A DNA stretch of 35,184 bases from Planctomycetota bacterium (lineage in GTDB: Bacteria > Planctomycetota > UBA11346). Position 1 is the stretch's first letter, and each line of letters starts with the position of its first letter. The notes beneath the pieces are model-generated. The model ran no database searches, had not been told where the DNA came from, and saw only the letters and a list, made by a program, of their open reading frames with translations. Below, piece by piece: positions 14,592 to 21,946 of the stretch. The stretch spans positions 1 to 35,184 of the forward strand of contig PLEW01000002.1 in assembly GCA_003136555.1 (NCBI GenBank), in the 5' to 3' direction. Made by a program: the position numbers and the translations under genes.

Positions 14592-15281
14592 ATGCCCGCC
14601 TTCCGGGACCTGACTGGGATGACCTTTGGGCGAACCAAGGTACTCAGGCTCCATTCTATGAAGAATGGCAGGTCCTGGTGGCTTTGTCGGTGCTTCTGTG
14701 ACAAAGAGTGGGTTACAACGGGGAACAGCCTTGTTTGTGGAAAAACTACCACTTGTGGGTGCGAGCGGTATATCAATATGGGCAATGCTACTCGGACGCA
14801 TGGGATGAAGCATACGAGCATTTATAATGTCTGGCAGGGCATGCGAAGAAGGTGCCTGAATCCAAGAGAAGCTGGATTCAAGAATTACGGAGGAAGAGGA
14901 ATAGAGATCTGCAAACGCTGGGATAAATTCGAGAACTTCTACGCAGATATGGGAGATCGTCCTGGAGTAGGGAAAGAGGCAACTATAGAGCGAAGAGATA
15001 ACAACGGGAATTACGAGCCCGATAACTGTTTCTGGAAAGACTGGGATACCCAGTGCAACAATAAACGAACCAACAGGAAAATCACCGCACAAGGAATAAC
15101 AAAGAACGTCTGTCAATGGGCTGCCATTAGAGGCATACGGTCAGGGACCATTCGAGCACGGTTAGACAAGTGCGGCTGGTCCGTAGAACAGGCCCTAGGA
15201 TTTCTGGCCCCTCCCTTTGATCCGCATCCGCATAAGTTCTACCCTTCCCGTGTTTACAAATCTTTCATCCAACCAGCCTAG
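14592..15281 (+). CDS. AP2/HNH-type homing endonuclease-like protein
   Basis: 229 residues, ATG 14592 two bases after the helicase stop. The N-terminal DLTGMTFGRTKVLRLHSMKN and WLCRCFCD...CGC give the zinc-ribbon start of this phage family. YNVWQGMRRRCLNPREAGFK, then NYGGRGIEICKRW, then ERRDNNGNYEPDNCFW is the conserved AP2/HNH-associated core. The C-terminus has a small repeat-type DNA-binding segment. Base composition is visibly more AT-rich than its neighbours, a sign of transfer. Its TAG stop falls inside the leader of the next gene. Likely a selfish nicking or cutting endonuclease. Confidence 0.8.
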   Translation: MPAFRDLTGMTFGRTKVLRLHSMKNGRSWWLCRCFCDKEWVTTGNSLVCGKTTTCGCERYINMGNATRTHGMKHTSIYNVWQGMRRRCLNPREAGFKNYGGRGIEICKRWDKFENFYADMGDRPGVGKEATIERRDNNGNYEPDNCFWKDWDTQCNNKRTNRKITAQGITKNVCQWAAIRGIRSGTIRARLDKCGWSVEQALGFLAPPFDPHPHKFYPSRVYKSFIQPA

Positions 15282-15296
15282 AAAGGGCGCCCCATG
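15276..15296 (+). promoter_or_regulatory. GCCTGGAAAGGGC leader, copy 4 (altered)
   Basis: GCCTAGAAAGGGCGCCCC before ATG 15294. It differs from the consensus by TGG to TAG, which supplies the endonuclease stop codon. No GTGTGATACA element precedes it, as expected if the endonuclease gene entered this gap. Confidence 0.55.
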
Positions 15297-15806
15297 ACCA
15301 AGACCCCTACCTCATCCACCAACACCCTCGCCGACCTTTCCCCGGTCGCCGTTTTAGCTTTGTCCAAAATGTTGACCGACACGATCATCGACAATGCGCG
15401 TGATCAAGTCGAGGAAGGCGACTACCCTGTTGAGGTCGTTCTCCACCTGCGCGGCGAGATTTCCGTGGATTCAGATTCTGAAACACTCCAAGTGAATAGA
15501 TTGCAGCCGCTCCTGCTGCTCAAGCTCGCGATGCAGAAGCTCAACTCCATCACGATCGACGTCCTGGTCGCCGAGGCCGCGGAGATCCTGGCCAAGCGCA
15601 ATGAGGAGCGCCACCGCAAGCAGAAGGCCGCCGAGGCCAAGGCCGCGGGCAAGAAGGTGCCTGAGGTCGAGCTCGAGGAGCCGGTCGAGGAAGTCGAATT
15701 CAAAGAGGCCGTCGCCAAGGCCTACAAGCGCCTGGCGCGGAAGACGGCGCAGCGCAAGCGTGGCGCTGTGGTCTTCGAGGGCGATCTCACCCCGGCCGAA
15801 GCCTGA
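15294..15806 (+). CDS. Hypothetical protein, helical, basic C-terminus
   Basis: 170 residues, start fixed by the leader. An N-terminal domain with ADLSPVAVLALSKMLTDTII and beta segment VEVVLHLRGEISVDSDSE is followed by a long charged helix (KRNEERHRKQKAAEAKAAGK) and a basic end. The position behind the helicase suggests a DNA-associated role, but no family is recognised. Confidence 0.6.
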   Translation: MTKTPTSSTNTLADLSPVAVLALSKMLTDTIIDNARDQVEEGDYPVEVVLHLRGEISVDSDSETLQVNRLQPLLLLKLAMQKLNSITIDVLVAEAAEILAKRNEERHRKQKAAEAKAAGKKVPEVELEEPVEEVEFKEAVAKAYKRLARKTAQRKRGAVVFEGDLTPAEA

Positions 15807-15842
15807 TCCTCTCACCTACCAACCCTTGTCCCGGAGTCACCC

Positions 15843-16352
15843 ATGCTGCGCCTCATCCTGATGATCATCGGCCTCACCGCCGCTTGCGACCCCTACTGCC
15901 TCGTCGCCGACGAGTCCCCGCCGCCGTCGAAACTCCCCGCCGACGCCACCAAGCTCCTGGCCAAAGCCGAGGCCGATATCGTGGTGATCCGCAAGGCCCT
16001 GATCGCGGCGCTGACCAAGAGCCAGGCGGAGGCGACCAAGAAGGGGGATCTAGATGGGGCCCTGGCGGTGAAGGCCCGCATCGCCGAGATCGAGAAGGAT
16101 TTGCCGGCCAAGGCGGCGCCTGCACCGACGATTGAACAGCAGCTGGCGGGAACCTACATCAAGGCGGATGGCACCGTGACGATCGTGCTCAAGCCCGACA
16201 TGACCTACACCAACTCCTACCTCAGCCGAGCAGGTAAGTATACCCTCAGAGGCAACCGGCTGACTCTTCAAGGGACGCCCGAATTCTATTTGACCGTGAA
16301 AGACGAGTCGACACTCATCGAGGACGGCGGCAACATGTTCGTGAAGCGATAG
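15843..16352 (+). CDS. Secreted/lipoprotein-like protein with planctomycete-type helical segment
   Basis: 169 residues, GGAG 8 bases before ATG. MLRLILMIIGLTAAC is a signal sequence ending at a Cys, compatible with a lipoprotein or an ordinary signal peptide. Residues about 35-90 form a helical pair containing KKGDLDGALAVKARIAEIEK, a composition I know mainly from Planctomycetota/Verrucomicrobiota secreted proteins. The C-terminal part is beta-rich (GTYIKADGTVTIVLKPDMTY), like a small lipocalin-type or sugar-binding sheet. Probably host-derived cargo acting outside the cytoplasm. Role unknown. Confidence 0.6.
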   Translation: MLRLILMIIGLTAACDPYCLVADESPPPSKLPADATKLLAKAEADIVVIRKALIAALTKSQAEATKKGDLDGALAVKARIAEIEKDLPAKAAPAPTIEQQLAGTYIKADGTVTIVLKPDMTYTNSYLSRAGKYTLRGNRLTLQGTPEFYLTVKDESTLIEDGGNMFVKR

Positions 16353-16356
16353 GCCA

Positions 16357-17160
16357 ATGGATCGTCTGTCCTTTTCTCCGTCAGCACTCATCGAATTCCC
16401 GGGAGATCAACTTGCTCCGTCAGAGGAGACCAAGTACAACTGCGGAATCGCTCGGCAGGGTGATAGCTGCTATCTGTCGTACCGGTTCGGGCATCAGATG
16501 CAGAGCAGGACGGGCATCTGCCTGCTCGACTCGCGCCTTCAGATCGAGTCGTCACGTATTGTCGGCACCAAGGACATCCGGCTCGAAGATCTCCGCCTAT
16601 TCACACATCGCGGGGCGCTCTGCGGCTCGTACACACATACGGACGGCCCTATCCGGATGCGGATATGCCGGTTCAATGCGGACTTATCCATAGAGCGGGA
16701 AGTGGAATTCAAGTTCACGCCGGAGCGCTATGAAAAGAACTGGCAGTTCTTTGACTACCACGGGCGGTTGCTATGCATCTACTCCATCAACCCGCACCGC
16801 ATCTATGAGTGTGATTGGGACGGCGCGTTCGCCCTTATCCACTCCACCCCGTTCCCCAACGACTGGGAGGTAGACGGTAAGCAGCTTCGCGGCGGAACCC
16901 CGCCAGCGCTCTATAATGGGCGCTATTACTCAGCTTTCCACACATCGAACTATTATATGGGCATGTACAGCTTTTCTGCCGAACCACCCTTCCAGGTGAT
17001 CGGCATCTCAAATAAACCCTTTCTCGGGCACAGCGGTACCAGCGTCCATTTCCCGTGTGGCCTGCTCTGCCTCGAGGATTCGTTCCTCGTCACCTATGGT
17101 GAAGACGATAAACGCGCTAAGGCGCTCCACCTTCGGCTACTCAACAGGGGCGCGCTATGA
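16357..17160 (+). CDS. GH130-like five-bladed beta-propeller protein
   Basis: 267 residues. IRLEDLRLF near 72-80, YEKNWQFFDYHG, LLCIYSINPHRIYE, LRGGTPPALYNGRYYSAFHT and HFPCGLLCLEDSFLVTYGED follow the glycoside hydrolase family 130/mannoside phosphorylase propeller motif order. Viral or glycan-cluster relatives often lack clear catalytic residues, so activity is uncertain. It lies with a glycosyltransferase-like gene, suggesting glycan modification. No strong ribosome-binding site is seen. Confidence 0.65.
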   Translation: MDRLSFSPSALIEFPGDQLAPSEETKYNCGIARQGDSCYLSYRFGHQMQSRTGICLLDSRLQIESSRIVGTKDIRLEDLRLFTHRGALCGSYTHTDGPIRMRICRFNADLSIEREVEFKFTPERYEKNWQFFDYHGRLLCIYSINPHRIYECDWDGAFALIHSTPFPNDWEVDGKQLRGGTPPALYNGRYYSAFHTSNYYMGMYSFSAEPPFQVIGISNKPFLGHSGTSVHFPCGLLCLEDSFLVTYGEDDKRAKALHLRLLNRGAL

Positions 17161-17267
17161 GCATCGTCTGGGACATCCTCGGCGGCGGCTTCGGGGATAT
17201 GTGGGCCACCGTCTGCGAAGGCGTGGATGACTTCGAAAGGAAGTTCAATGCCAAATACCATCTATAG
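17157..17267 (+). CDS. Possible small ORF (36 aa)
   Basis: ATG 17157 overlaps the previous stop (ATGA) and runs to TAG 17265-17267, overlapping the next gene start by 20 bases. The product (MSIVWDILGGGFGDMWATVC then DDFERKF) is plausible but too short to judge. It fills an 87-base gap. Confidence 0.35.
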   Translation: MSIVWDILGGGFGDMWATVCEGVDDFERKFNAKYHL

Positions 17268-17901
17268 GAATTGGAATTATGGCCTCGGCGATGTTTGGGC
17301 TACGATCCAGCTGCTTGCCCGCATCCAGCGTCCTGGCCCGATCCTGCTGTCGACCGTCCAGCATGGACAGAGCCTGCGCGCGATGCAAGAGGCGGTCCTG
17401 CGTGCGATGGACCAGCAGTATTTCGACAACGAGATTATCCTGGTCGACGACGAGCCGAACACGGAGCTCGATGGATACGCGGTCTGGGCCGCGCCTATGA
17501 TACCGGCGAAGCACCAGTGGAGCCTCGGCCCTCGCGATAACAAGATTACAGTGCAATTCGACGGGGCATCGACCCCCGAGCTGAAGAACCCGCCGCCTGG
17601 TGATATCGTCACGATCAATCTGTGGGCGCAGCGGCACGGGTTCGCCGTCGTGATCGCGGGCAAGGATCTCGGCCTGGAGAAATCGATCTGGGCGATGCGA
17701 ACATCTGTCTTGTTCGTCGGAATCTGTTCTGGCATGTCGCACGTGGCGCACAGTGTCAGCGTCCCGACCTATATTCTCGAATACGATCTCCCCGTCGTCA
17801 CCTGCCACCGCCACCGCAACTACGTTCTCTGCAAGGGCGCCGGGCACTTCATCAGCCAAGCCGAAAACTACCTGACCTTCCTGCGGTTCATCAACCAATG
17901 A
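17248..17901 (+). CDS. Glycosyltransferase family 9-like protein
   Basis: 217 residues. ATG 17248 is preferred over ATG 17227 because GAAAGGAAG lies 6-8 bases upstream. The N-terminal NYGLGDVWATIQLLARI resembles the nucleotide-sugar transferase 'GDvi.t.p.l' start. FAVVIAGKDLGLEKSIWAMR then LFVGICSGMSHVAHSVSVPT matches the second Rossmann domain of ADP-heptose-type GT-B enzymes, where the conserved G.SG..H.A lies at the donor site. It probably transfers or senses a sugar in the cytoplasm. Short for GT9 (about 330). Confidence 0.5.
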   Translation: MPNTIYRNWNYGLGDVWATIQLLARIQRPGPILLSTVQHGQSLRAMQEAVLRAMDQQYFDNEIILVDDEPNTELDGYAVWAAPMIPAKHQWSLGPRDNKITVQFDGASTPELKNPPPGDIVTINLWAQRHGFAVVIAGKDLGLEKSIWAMRTSVLFVGICSGMSHVAHSVSVPTYILEYDLPVVTCHRHRNYVLCKGAGHFISQAENYLTFLRFINQ

Positions 17902-18089
17902 GCCGCGCCCACCGCCGCCTCATCTACGACGACTTCCACCCCAAGCACTGGCTGCGGATTCCACCGCTCTGGGAAAGCGCCTATAGCCCGCACCATGCGC
18001 TGCCGCCTGCGCCAGCAAAAGAAAAAGACAAGGGGAAACCACGCCCCATCGCCCACACCACGCGGGGACCGATCGCGTTCAGCGCTTGA
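17898..18089 (+). CDS. Small hypothetical protein (63 aa)
   Basis: ATG 17898 overlaps the previous stop. Pro/His/Lys-rich (FHPKHWLRIPPLWESAYSPH). No domain. Ends just before the toxin-antitoxin-like pair. Confidence 0.5.
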   Translation: MSRAHRRLIYDDFHPKHWLRIPPLWESAYSPHHALPPAPAKEKDKGKPRPIAHTTRGPIAFSA

Positions 18090-18111
18090 TCCCCGCTGCC
18101 GCCGGGTACAA
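18086..18111 (+). promoter_or_regulatory. Possible promoter of the AbiEii-like pair
   Basis: TTGATC at 18086-18091 and TACAAT at 18107-18112 with a 15-base spacer, shorter than optimal. It lies right before the antitoxin-like start, where an independent promoter would be expected. Weak evidence. Confidence 0.3.
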
Positions 18112-18118
18112 TGAAACC

Positions 18119-18388
18119 ATGCAGAAAGTCGCATATTTGTGGGATGTCGACCCCAAGAAGGGGATCTCCCGGGAGCTCCGAGCAGCCCGGATTATGATGT
18201 TTGGTAAGCTGGCCGATTGGCGCCGTTTGCTGAAGACCCATGATCGGGCGGAGCTCCGCCGGTATGTTGTGGAGTCGAAAGGCCGCATTCTCGATGAGCA
18301 CGTGCTGATTTTGTGGGGGGCTATTCTCGGTATCCCTTTGGCCACCTGCGAACGCTGGATGAAAGGCTGGATCCCATGGCGCGGTTGA
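18119..18388 (+). CDS. DUF6922-like probable antitoxin
   Basis: 89 residues from ATG 18119. AYLWDVDPKKGISRELRAAR, then MFGKLADWRRLLKTHDRAEL, then a VVESKGR...LILWGAILGI tail follow the DUF6922 pattern ('fWDvd', 'fGdl.dw..Ll', 'l.lw..il.ip'). Proteins of this family are usually encoded directly upstream of AbiEii-type nucleotidyltransferases and are the presumed antitoxins. Overlaps the toxin-like gene by 13 bases. A TTG at 18086 would add 11 residues. Confidence 0.55.
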   Translation: MQKVAYLWDVDPKKGISRELRAARIMMFGKLADWRRLLKTHDRAELRRYVVESKGRILDEHVLILWGAILGIPLATCERWMKGWIPWRG

Positions 18389-18993
18389 AACTGTCCAAGC
18401 ACAAACGTGAAGTACTGAAGGACCTCGCCGGGTTCTGCGAGAAGAACAAGTTCTTTCTCGTCGGCGGATCCAATATGTCCCTCCGGTTCAATCATCGGGA
18501 CTCGGAAGATCTCGATTGGTTTACGCTTCGGAACTTCGATACCAGGGCTTTGATGACTCTGCTTCGAGAAGCCGATCTCGAACCGAAATTGATCAGTGAG
18601 AGTTCGAACTCTTTGCATATCACGGTGCGTGGTGTGCGTTTGAGCTTCCTCAGGTTCGATTACAAGGCAGACGTCGAGAGGGGTACCTCGGGAGCGCCCT
18701 TTGCTTCCCTCAAGACGTTGGCAGCTATGAAGATCCTGGCCATCGCGAATCGGGGGACCCGAAAAGATTTCTACGACGTCCACGTCCTTATGAAGAATGG
18801 ATGGCCGCTGAAGAAGCAGATCGAGGCCGCAAGGGACATGATACCGAAGCTGTCGGTCGACCAGATCACCCGTTCGCTCAAGCATTTCGCCGAAGCCGAC
18901 AAGGACCACGGTCACTACAAATACGTTTATACGTGGCCCACAGTCAAGAAAGATATCAGCGCAGCGATGGCGAAATACGCAGAGGGCCGGTAA
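18376..18993 (+). CDS. AbiEii/AbiGii-family nucleotidyltransferase toxin-like protein
   Basis: 205 residues. FFLVGGSNMSLRFNHRDSED followed by LDWFTL at 27-52 is the GG...HR.S.DlD signature of the AbiEii nucleotidyltransferase fold, with the two catalytic acids. LKTLAAMKILAIANRGTRKD and FYDVHVLMK give the conserved distal motif. AbiEii toxins transfer nucleotides to tRNA or other targets and, with their antitoxin, act in abortive infection. A virus may carry it against rivals. Less GC-rich than its neighbours, a possible sign of transfer. Confidence 0.75.
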   Translation: MARLKLSKHKREVLKDLAGFCEKNKFFLVGGSNMSLRFNHRDSEDLDWFTLRNFDTRALMTLLREADLEPKLISESSNSLHITVRGVRLSFLRFDYKADVERGTSGAPFASLKTLAAMKILAIANRGTRKDFYDVHVLMKNGWPLKKQIEAARDMIPKLSVDQITRSLKHFAEADKDHGHYKYVYTWPTVKKDISAAMAKYAEGR

Positions 18994-19006
18994 TCCAACT
19001 TCCCCC

Positions 19007-19060
19007 TTGACACCCCTCCATAGCCTCTCCATAGTGCGCGCCTCACCCACCACTATGGAG
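19007..19060 (+). promoter_or_regulatory. CTCCATAG-box promoter/operator, copy 2, with inverted repeat
   Basis: TTGACA (19007-19012), then 17 bases, then CATAGT (19030-19035) is a good sigma-70-type spacing. Two CTCCATAG boxes about 11 bases apart lie inside it. CTCCATAGTG (19027-19036) forms a perfect 10-bp inverted repeat with CACTATGGAG (19051-19060). GGAG of the second arm is also the ribosome-binding site 8 bases before ATG 19068, so a bound protein or RNA hairpin could block both transcription and translation. Confidence 0.65.
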
Positions 19061-19067
19061 TCTACGT

Positions 19068-20228
19068 ATGGTCTGGAATGACCCCCGCAAGGCCGGCGCC
19101 GCCAAGGCCGCTGCTGCCGCAGCCCCTGCTACCTCTGCCGCCCCGCCGCCCCCGACCGGTGGCACTCTCCAACCTGCTGCCGCAGCCACCGGCTTGCCGG
19201 CCGTCACCAGTGCGCCCCCGCAGCAGCCCGCCGCAACCACGGGCCCCGCAACCCCCGGCCGCGGTCGCCGTGGTGCCGCCGCAGCAGCCGCAGCTGCCGC
19301 CGCAGCATCCCAACCCGCCCCTGCTGCCCAGGCGGCGCCCGCCGCGCAGGCGCCTTCTCCCGCCCCTGCTGCCCAGGTCCCTGCCGCTCCCCAGCCCCAA
19401 ACCCTCTCCCGCCCCATCGGCTTCCTGGCCCTGCTCAACCCATCCGCCCCGACCAAGACCGCGCTCAACGTGGTCGAGGAAGGCGTCCGCCCGGCCGGCG
19501 AGCCGAACATCTTCCCCACGATCTACCTGACCGGGGGCGATAGCGGCGGGAACTTTGAATTCCACGACATGAATCCCGAGGGCACCAACGCAGATCTCCC
19601 CCGCGGCAAGGGTCAGGGTGCCAATGGCACGGATCCCTTCCCGGCGATCCTGCTGGGCTATCGCTACAATGTGCTGATCTGGCCCAAGGCCTTCAACAAG
19701 AACGCACCCAAGCAGTCCCCCCGCTCCCGCGGTGTCATCCCCTACGACGAGCTCGAAGCGGTCGGCATCGCCCAGGGCGCCGTCCAGGTGTACACCTTCC
19801 GCAACCGCAGCACCCAGGATGAATTCGACCCGCTCGGCCACCCGAGCATGACGCTCGAACTGCTGATGTACGACCCGCACGCCGGAATCTTCGCTGTCCA
19901 GACCACGGGCACCTATGACTGCGCCCTGATGACCGGCAAAGAGCTGCTCGCTGCCTTTCCGAACGGCACGCCCCAGGCGACCCCGGTGCTGTTCAACCCG
20001 GCCAAGCATCAGATGCAGTCCAAGACCCAGACCTGGGACGAGCACTACATCCAGGTCCGCCAGAGCGTGGTCGGTGGCGAGATCGACGGGGTGAAGGCCG
20101 CGTTCAACCAGTTCCTCGCCGAGCACGGGGAGAATCCTGACCTCCTCGCGTCGATCAAGGAGTGGGGCACGTTCAGCATGTCCGCCGAGGCCATGGACGC
20201 ATTGGCCCAGATTGCAGGGCGACGCTAG
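19068..20228 (+). CDS. Ala/Pro-rich N-terminus plus globular domain; possible DNA-recombination protein
   Basis: 386 residues. Residues 1 to about 115 are Ala/Pro/Gln low complexity with a GRGRRG basic patch; residues 118-386 form a mixed globular domain (RPIGFLALLNPSAPTKTALN to SAEAMDALAQIAGRR). It starts a cluster with RecB-like and VRR nucleases and has its own strong promoter. A DNA-binding or annealing role is possible, but this is inference. No family recognised. Confidence 0.6.
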   Translation: MVWNDPRKAGAAKAAAAAAPATSAAPPPPTGGTLQPAAAATGLPAVTSAPPQQPAATTGPATPGRGRRGAAAAAAAAAAASQPAPAAQAAPAAQAPSPAPAAQVPAAPQPQTLSRPIGFLALLNPSAPTKTALNVVEEGVRPAGEPNIFPTIYLTGGDSGGNFEFHDMNPEGTNADLPRGKGQGANGTDPFPAILLGYRYNVLIWPKAFNKNAPKQSPRSRGVIPYDELEAVGIAQGAVQVYTFRNRSTQDEFDPLGHPSMTLELLMYDPHAGIFAVQTTGTYDCALMTGKELLAAFPNGTPQATPVLFNPAKHQMQSKTQTWDEHYIQVRQSVVGGEIDGVKAAFNQFLAEHGENPDLLASIKEWGTFSMSAEAMDALAQIAGRR

Positions 20229-20258
20229 ACCCTGCGCCATCCACGATGCGGCTCTGCA

Positions 20259-20284
20259 GCCACCGGTCCTGAGGGGCCGGTGGC
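20259..20284 (+). terminator. Hairpin after the Ala/Pro-rich gene
   Basis: GCCACCGG (20259-20266) pairs with CCGGTGGC (20277-20284) over a 10-base loop, followed by GTTTG. It lies 30 bases after the gene and could attenuate expression of the following cluster. Confidence 0.5.
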
Positions 20285-20319
20285 GTTTGTGGTACCTACC
20301 CTATCCAAGGAACCCATCC

Positions 20320-20799
20320 ATGGCACTCGAACACGATCTCCAGGACGCGATCAAGAAGAACCTCTCGGCCGAGGTCGGAGAGGTGCTGCGCAAGCGGCTC
20401 GAGCAGGCGGAGAAGGATGCGCGGGACCTCGTCACCACCAAGGCTGACCTGGCAGATGCGAAGGCGCGACTCCGGCAGGAGGAGACCCTCGATAGCCAGC
20501 GGGCAGAGATCAAGGGTGAGGAGGCCAAGCTCGCCGCGAAGGAGGCCGCGATCATCGAGCGTGAGCGCGAGATCCGGCACAAAGAGGAGATGGCCGCGCT
20601 CAGGGTGACGATCGCCGATCAGCGGGCCAACGATCTCAAGGAGATCACACGCACCGTCTTCCGTTCGCCGACCTTCCAGCGTACGGTCAATGTCAATGAA
20701 TCGGTCCCCCTGACCAATCCGAACAACCCCGGCTACCAGACCGGCTCCGCGATGGCATCGAAGCAGACCACCGAGACCAGCAGCATCGTCGACTCCTGA
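20320..20799 (+). CDS. Coiled-coil protein of the recombination cluster
   Basis: 159 residues from ATG 20320. Residues 1 to about 105 are one long charged coiled coil (LEQAEKDARDLVTTKADLAD to EREREIRHKEEM). Then ITRTVFRSPTFQRTVNVNES and a Ser/Thr tail. A short 'TVFR.PT...TV' segment after a helix is common in phage proteins of unknown role. The stop overlaps the next ATG. Confidence 0.6.
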   Translation: MALEHDLQDAIKKNLSAEVGEVLRKRLEQAEKDARDLVTTKADLADAKARLRQEETLDSQRAEIKGEEAKLAAKEAAIIEREREIRHKEEMAALRVTIADQRANDLKEITRTVFRSPTFQRTVNVNESVPLTNPNNPGYQTGSAMASKQTTETSSIVDS

Positions 20800-20939
20800 T
20801 GTCCAACGGCAAAGGCTCCCAGCGGCGCGGTGCATCGCGCGAGGAACGGCAGCGGTTCGAGCGCGGCTGGGAGCGGGTGTTTGGCAAACCGCAGCAGAAG
20901 AAGCGCAAGAAGCGCGGGGACTATCCCAAGGGCTGGTGA
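20799..20939 (+). CDS. Small basic phage protein (46 aa), 'GKGSxxRxxxxExF..W..IFG' type
   Basis: ATG 20799 overlaps the previous stop (TGATG) and its own stop overlaps the next ATG. MSNGKGSQRRGASREERQRF followed by ERGWERVFGK is a well-known short phage family pattern ('MSKGSKQRP..re.F..nW..iFG'), but with a basic KKRKKRGDYPKGW tail. Function unknown. Confidence 0.65.
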   Translation: MSNGKGSQRRGASREERQRFERGWERVFGKPQQKKRKKRGDYPKGW

Positions 20940-21937
20940 TGACTAAGAAACCCTGGAAACCCCGCGCCTCCGCTCTCGGTGGCTACATGCGCTGCACCTG
21001 GCGCGCGGTGCAAGATCGCAAGGTGTACGAGGGCGAACTCCCGGCGCCGATCGAGCGTGTCAGCCCGGGGAACAGCGACCTGGGCACCTGCGGGCACTTC
21101 ACCCTGCAGGATGGCATGCGCTGCCTGTTCCCCAAGAAGCAGATGGTGCGTGACATCGATGCGTTCCTGATGGACCTCGACCGGCGCGATGCCACGGGCC
21201 AGGACTACGACCTGACCGGCGATGAGCAGCACCTCGTGGACATCGCCTGTGAGTTTTTCGGCGGGGACGTGGGGGCGGCCTATAGTGCGTTCCTGGCCGG
21301 CGACTCCCGGTGCTACCAGCCGCGGGCGGCAGACTGGACGATGGCGGCCAAGCTCTTCAACAACGACCGGGCGATCACCCAGAGCGCGGTGCGCGCGACG
21401 GCGACCCTGGCCGCGGGCAAGATGCCGGTGCCGGCGGACGGGGAACCGTACCTGGCCGAGGAGGAATGGGCCAACGACTTTGTCACCGGGCACACCGATT
21501 TCCGCACCCAGGATGGGCTTGTGGTCGGGGACCTGAAGACCACGGCCAAGCCGACCAAGGGTGGGTGGATCAACCCGGATCATCTGCCCCAGATGGCAGC
21601 CTATCACCTGCTGACCGGATGCCAGCGGGTCTGGGTGCTCTATGTCGACTCGCTCAAGGCCAAGTGGGCGAGCCTGGTCTGGATCGACTTCACCAAGCCG
21701 GAGATGATATTCTACGCCGAGCAGGTCGCCGGGTTCTGCCGGTTCCTGATGAGTGATGCCGTGCTACAGCATACGTACCCTGTGGTCGGCGACCATTGCA
21801 CGCGCACCTGGTGTCGCCATACTGTCGACTGCTTCAAGCTCTTCATGCCGCCCCCAGGGCGCGTCTACAACGTCGCCCGCGCCCGCGCTGTCAAGGCTGC
21901 CGGGCCCGTCCGCCTGCCCGTTGCACCCCTCGCCTGA
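20939..21937 (+). CDS. RecB/Cas4-like PD-(D/E)XK nuclease
   Basis: 332 residues from ATG 20939 (overlapping TGA). GHTDFR supplies Asp 187 and VVGDLKTT supplies D198-x-K200, the (D/E)XK active site; DHLPQMAAYHLL at about 214-225 is the RecB-family QxxxY motif. It is a metal-dependent DNA exonuclease, probably acting with the helicase and the VRR nuclease on viral DNA ends. An N-terminal Cys (MRCTW) and three C-terminal Cys (HCTRTWCRHTVDC) resemble AddB/Cas4 iron-sulfur Cys spacing, but this is unproven. Confidence 0.8.
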   Translation: MTKKPWKPRASALGGYMRCTWRAVQDRKVYEGELPAPIERVSPGNSDLGTCGHFTLQDGMRCLFPKKQMVRDIDAFLMDLDRRDATGQDYDLTGDEQHLVDIACEFFGGDVGAAYSAFLAGDSRCYQPRAADWTMAAKLFNNDRAITQSAVRATATLAAGKMPVPADGEPYLAEEEWANDFVTGHTDFRTQDGLVVGDLKTTAKPTKGGWINPDHLPQMAAYHLLTGCQRVWVLYVDSLKAKWASLVWIDFTKPEMIFYAEQVAGFCRFLMSDAVLQHTYPVVGDHCTRTWCRHTVDCFKLFMPPPGRVYNVARARAVKAAGPVRLPVAPLA

Positions 21938-21946
21938 GGACCATCC

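Noticed and set aside
19062-20240. 392-residue minus-strand ORF
   Set aside because: Mirror of the Ala/Pro-rich gene; Gly/Arg/Cys-rich with no domain, while the plus gene has a promoter and ribosome-binding site.
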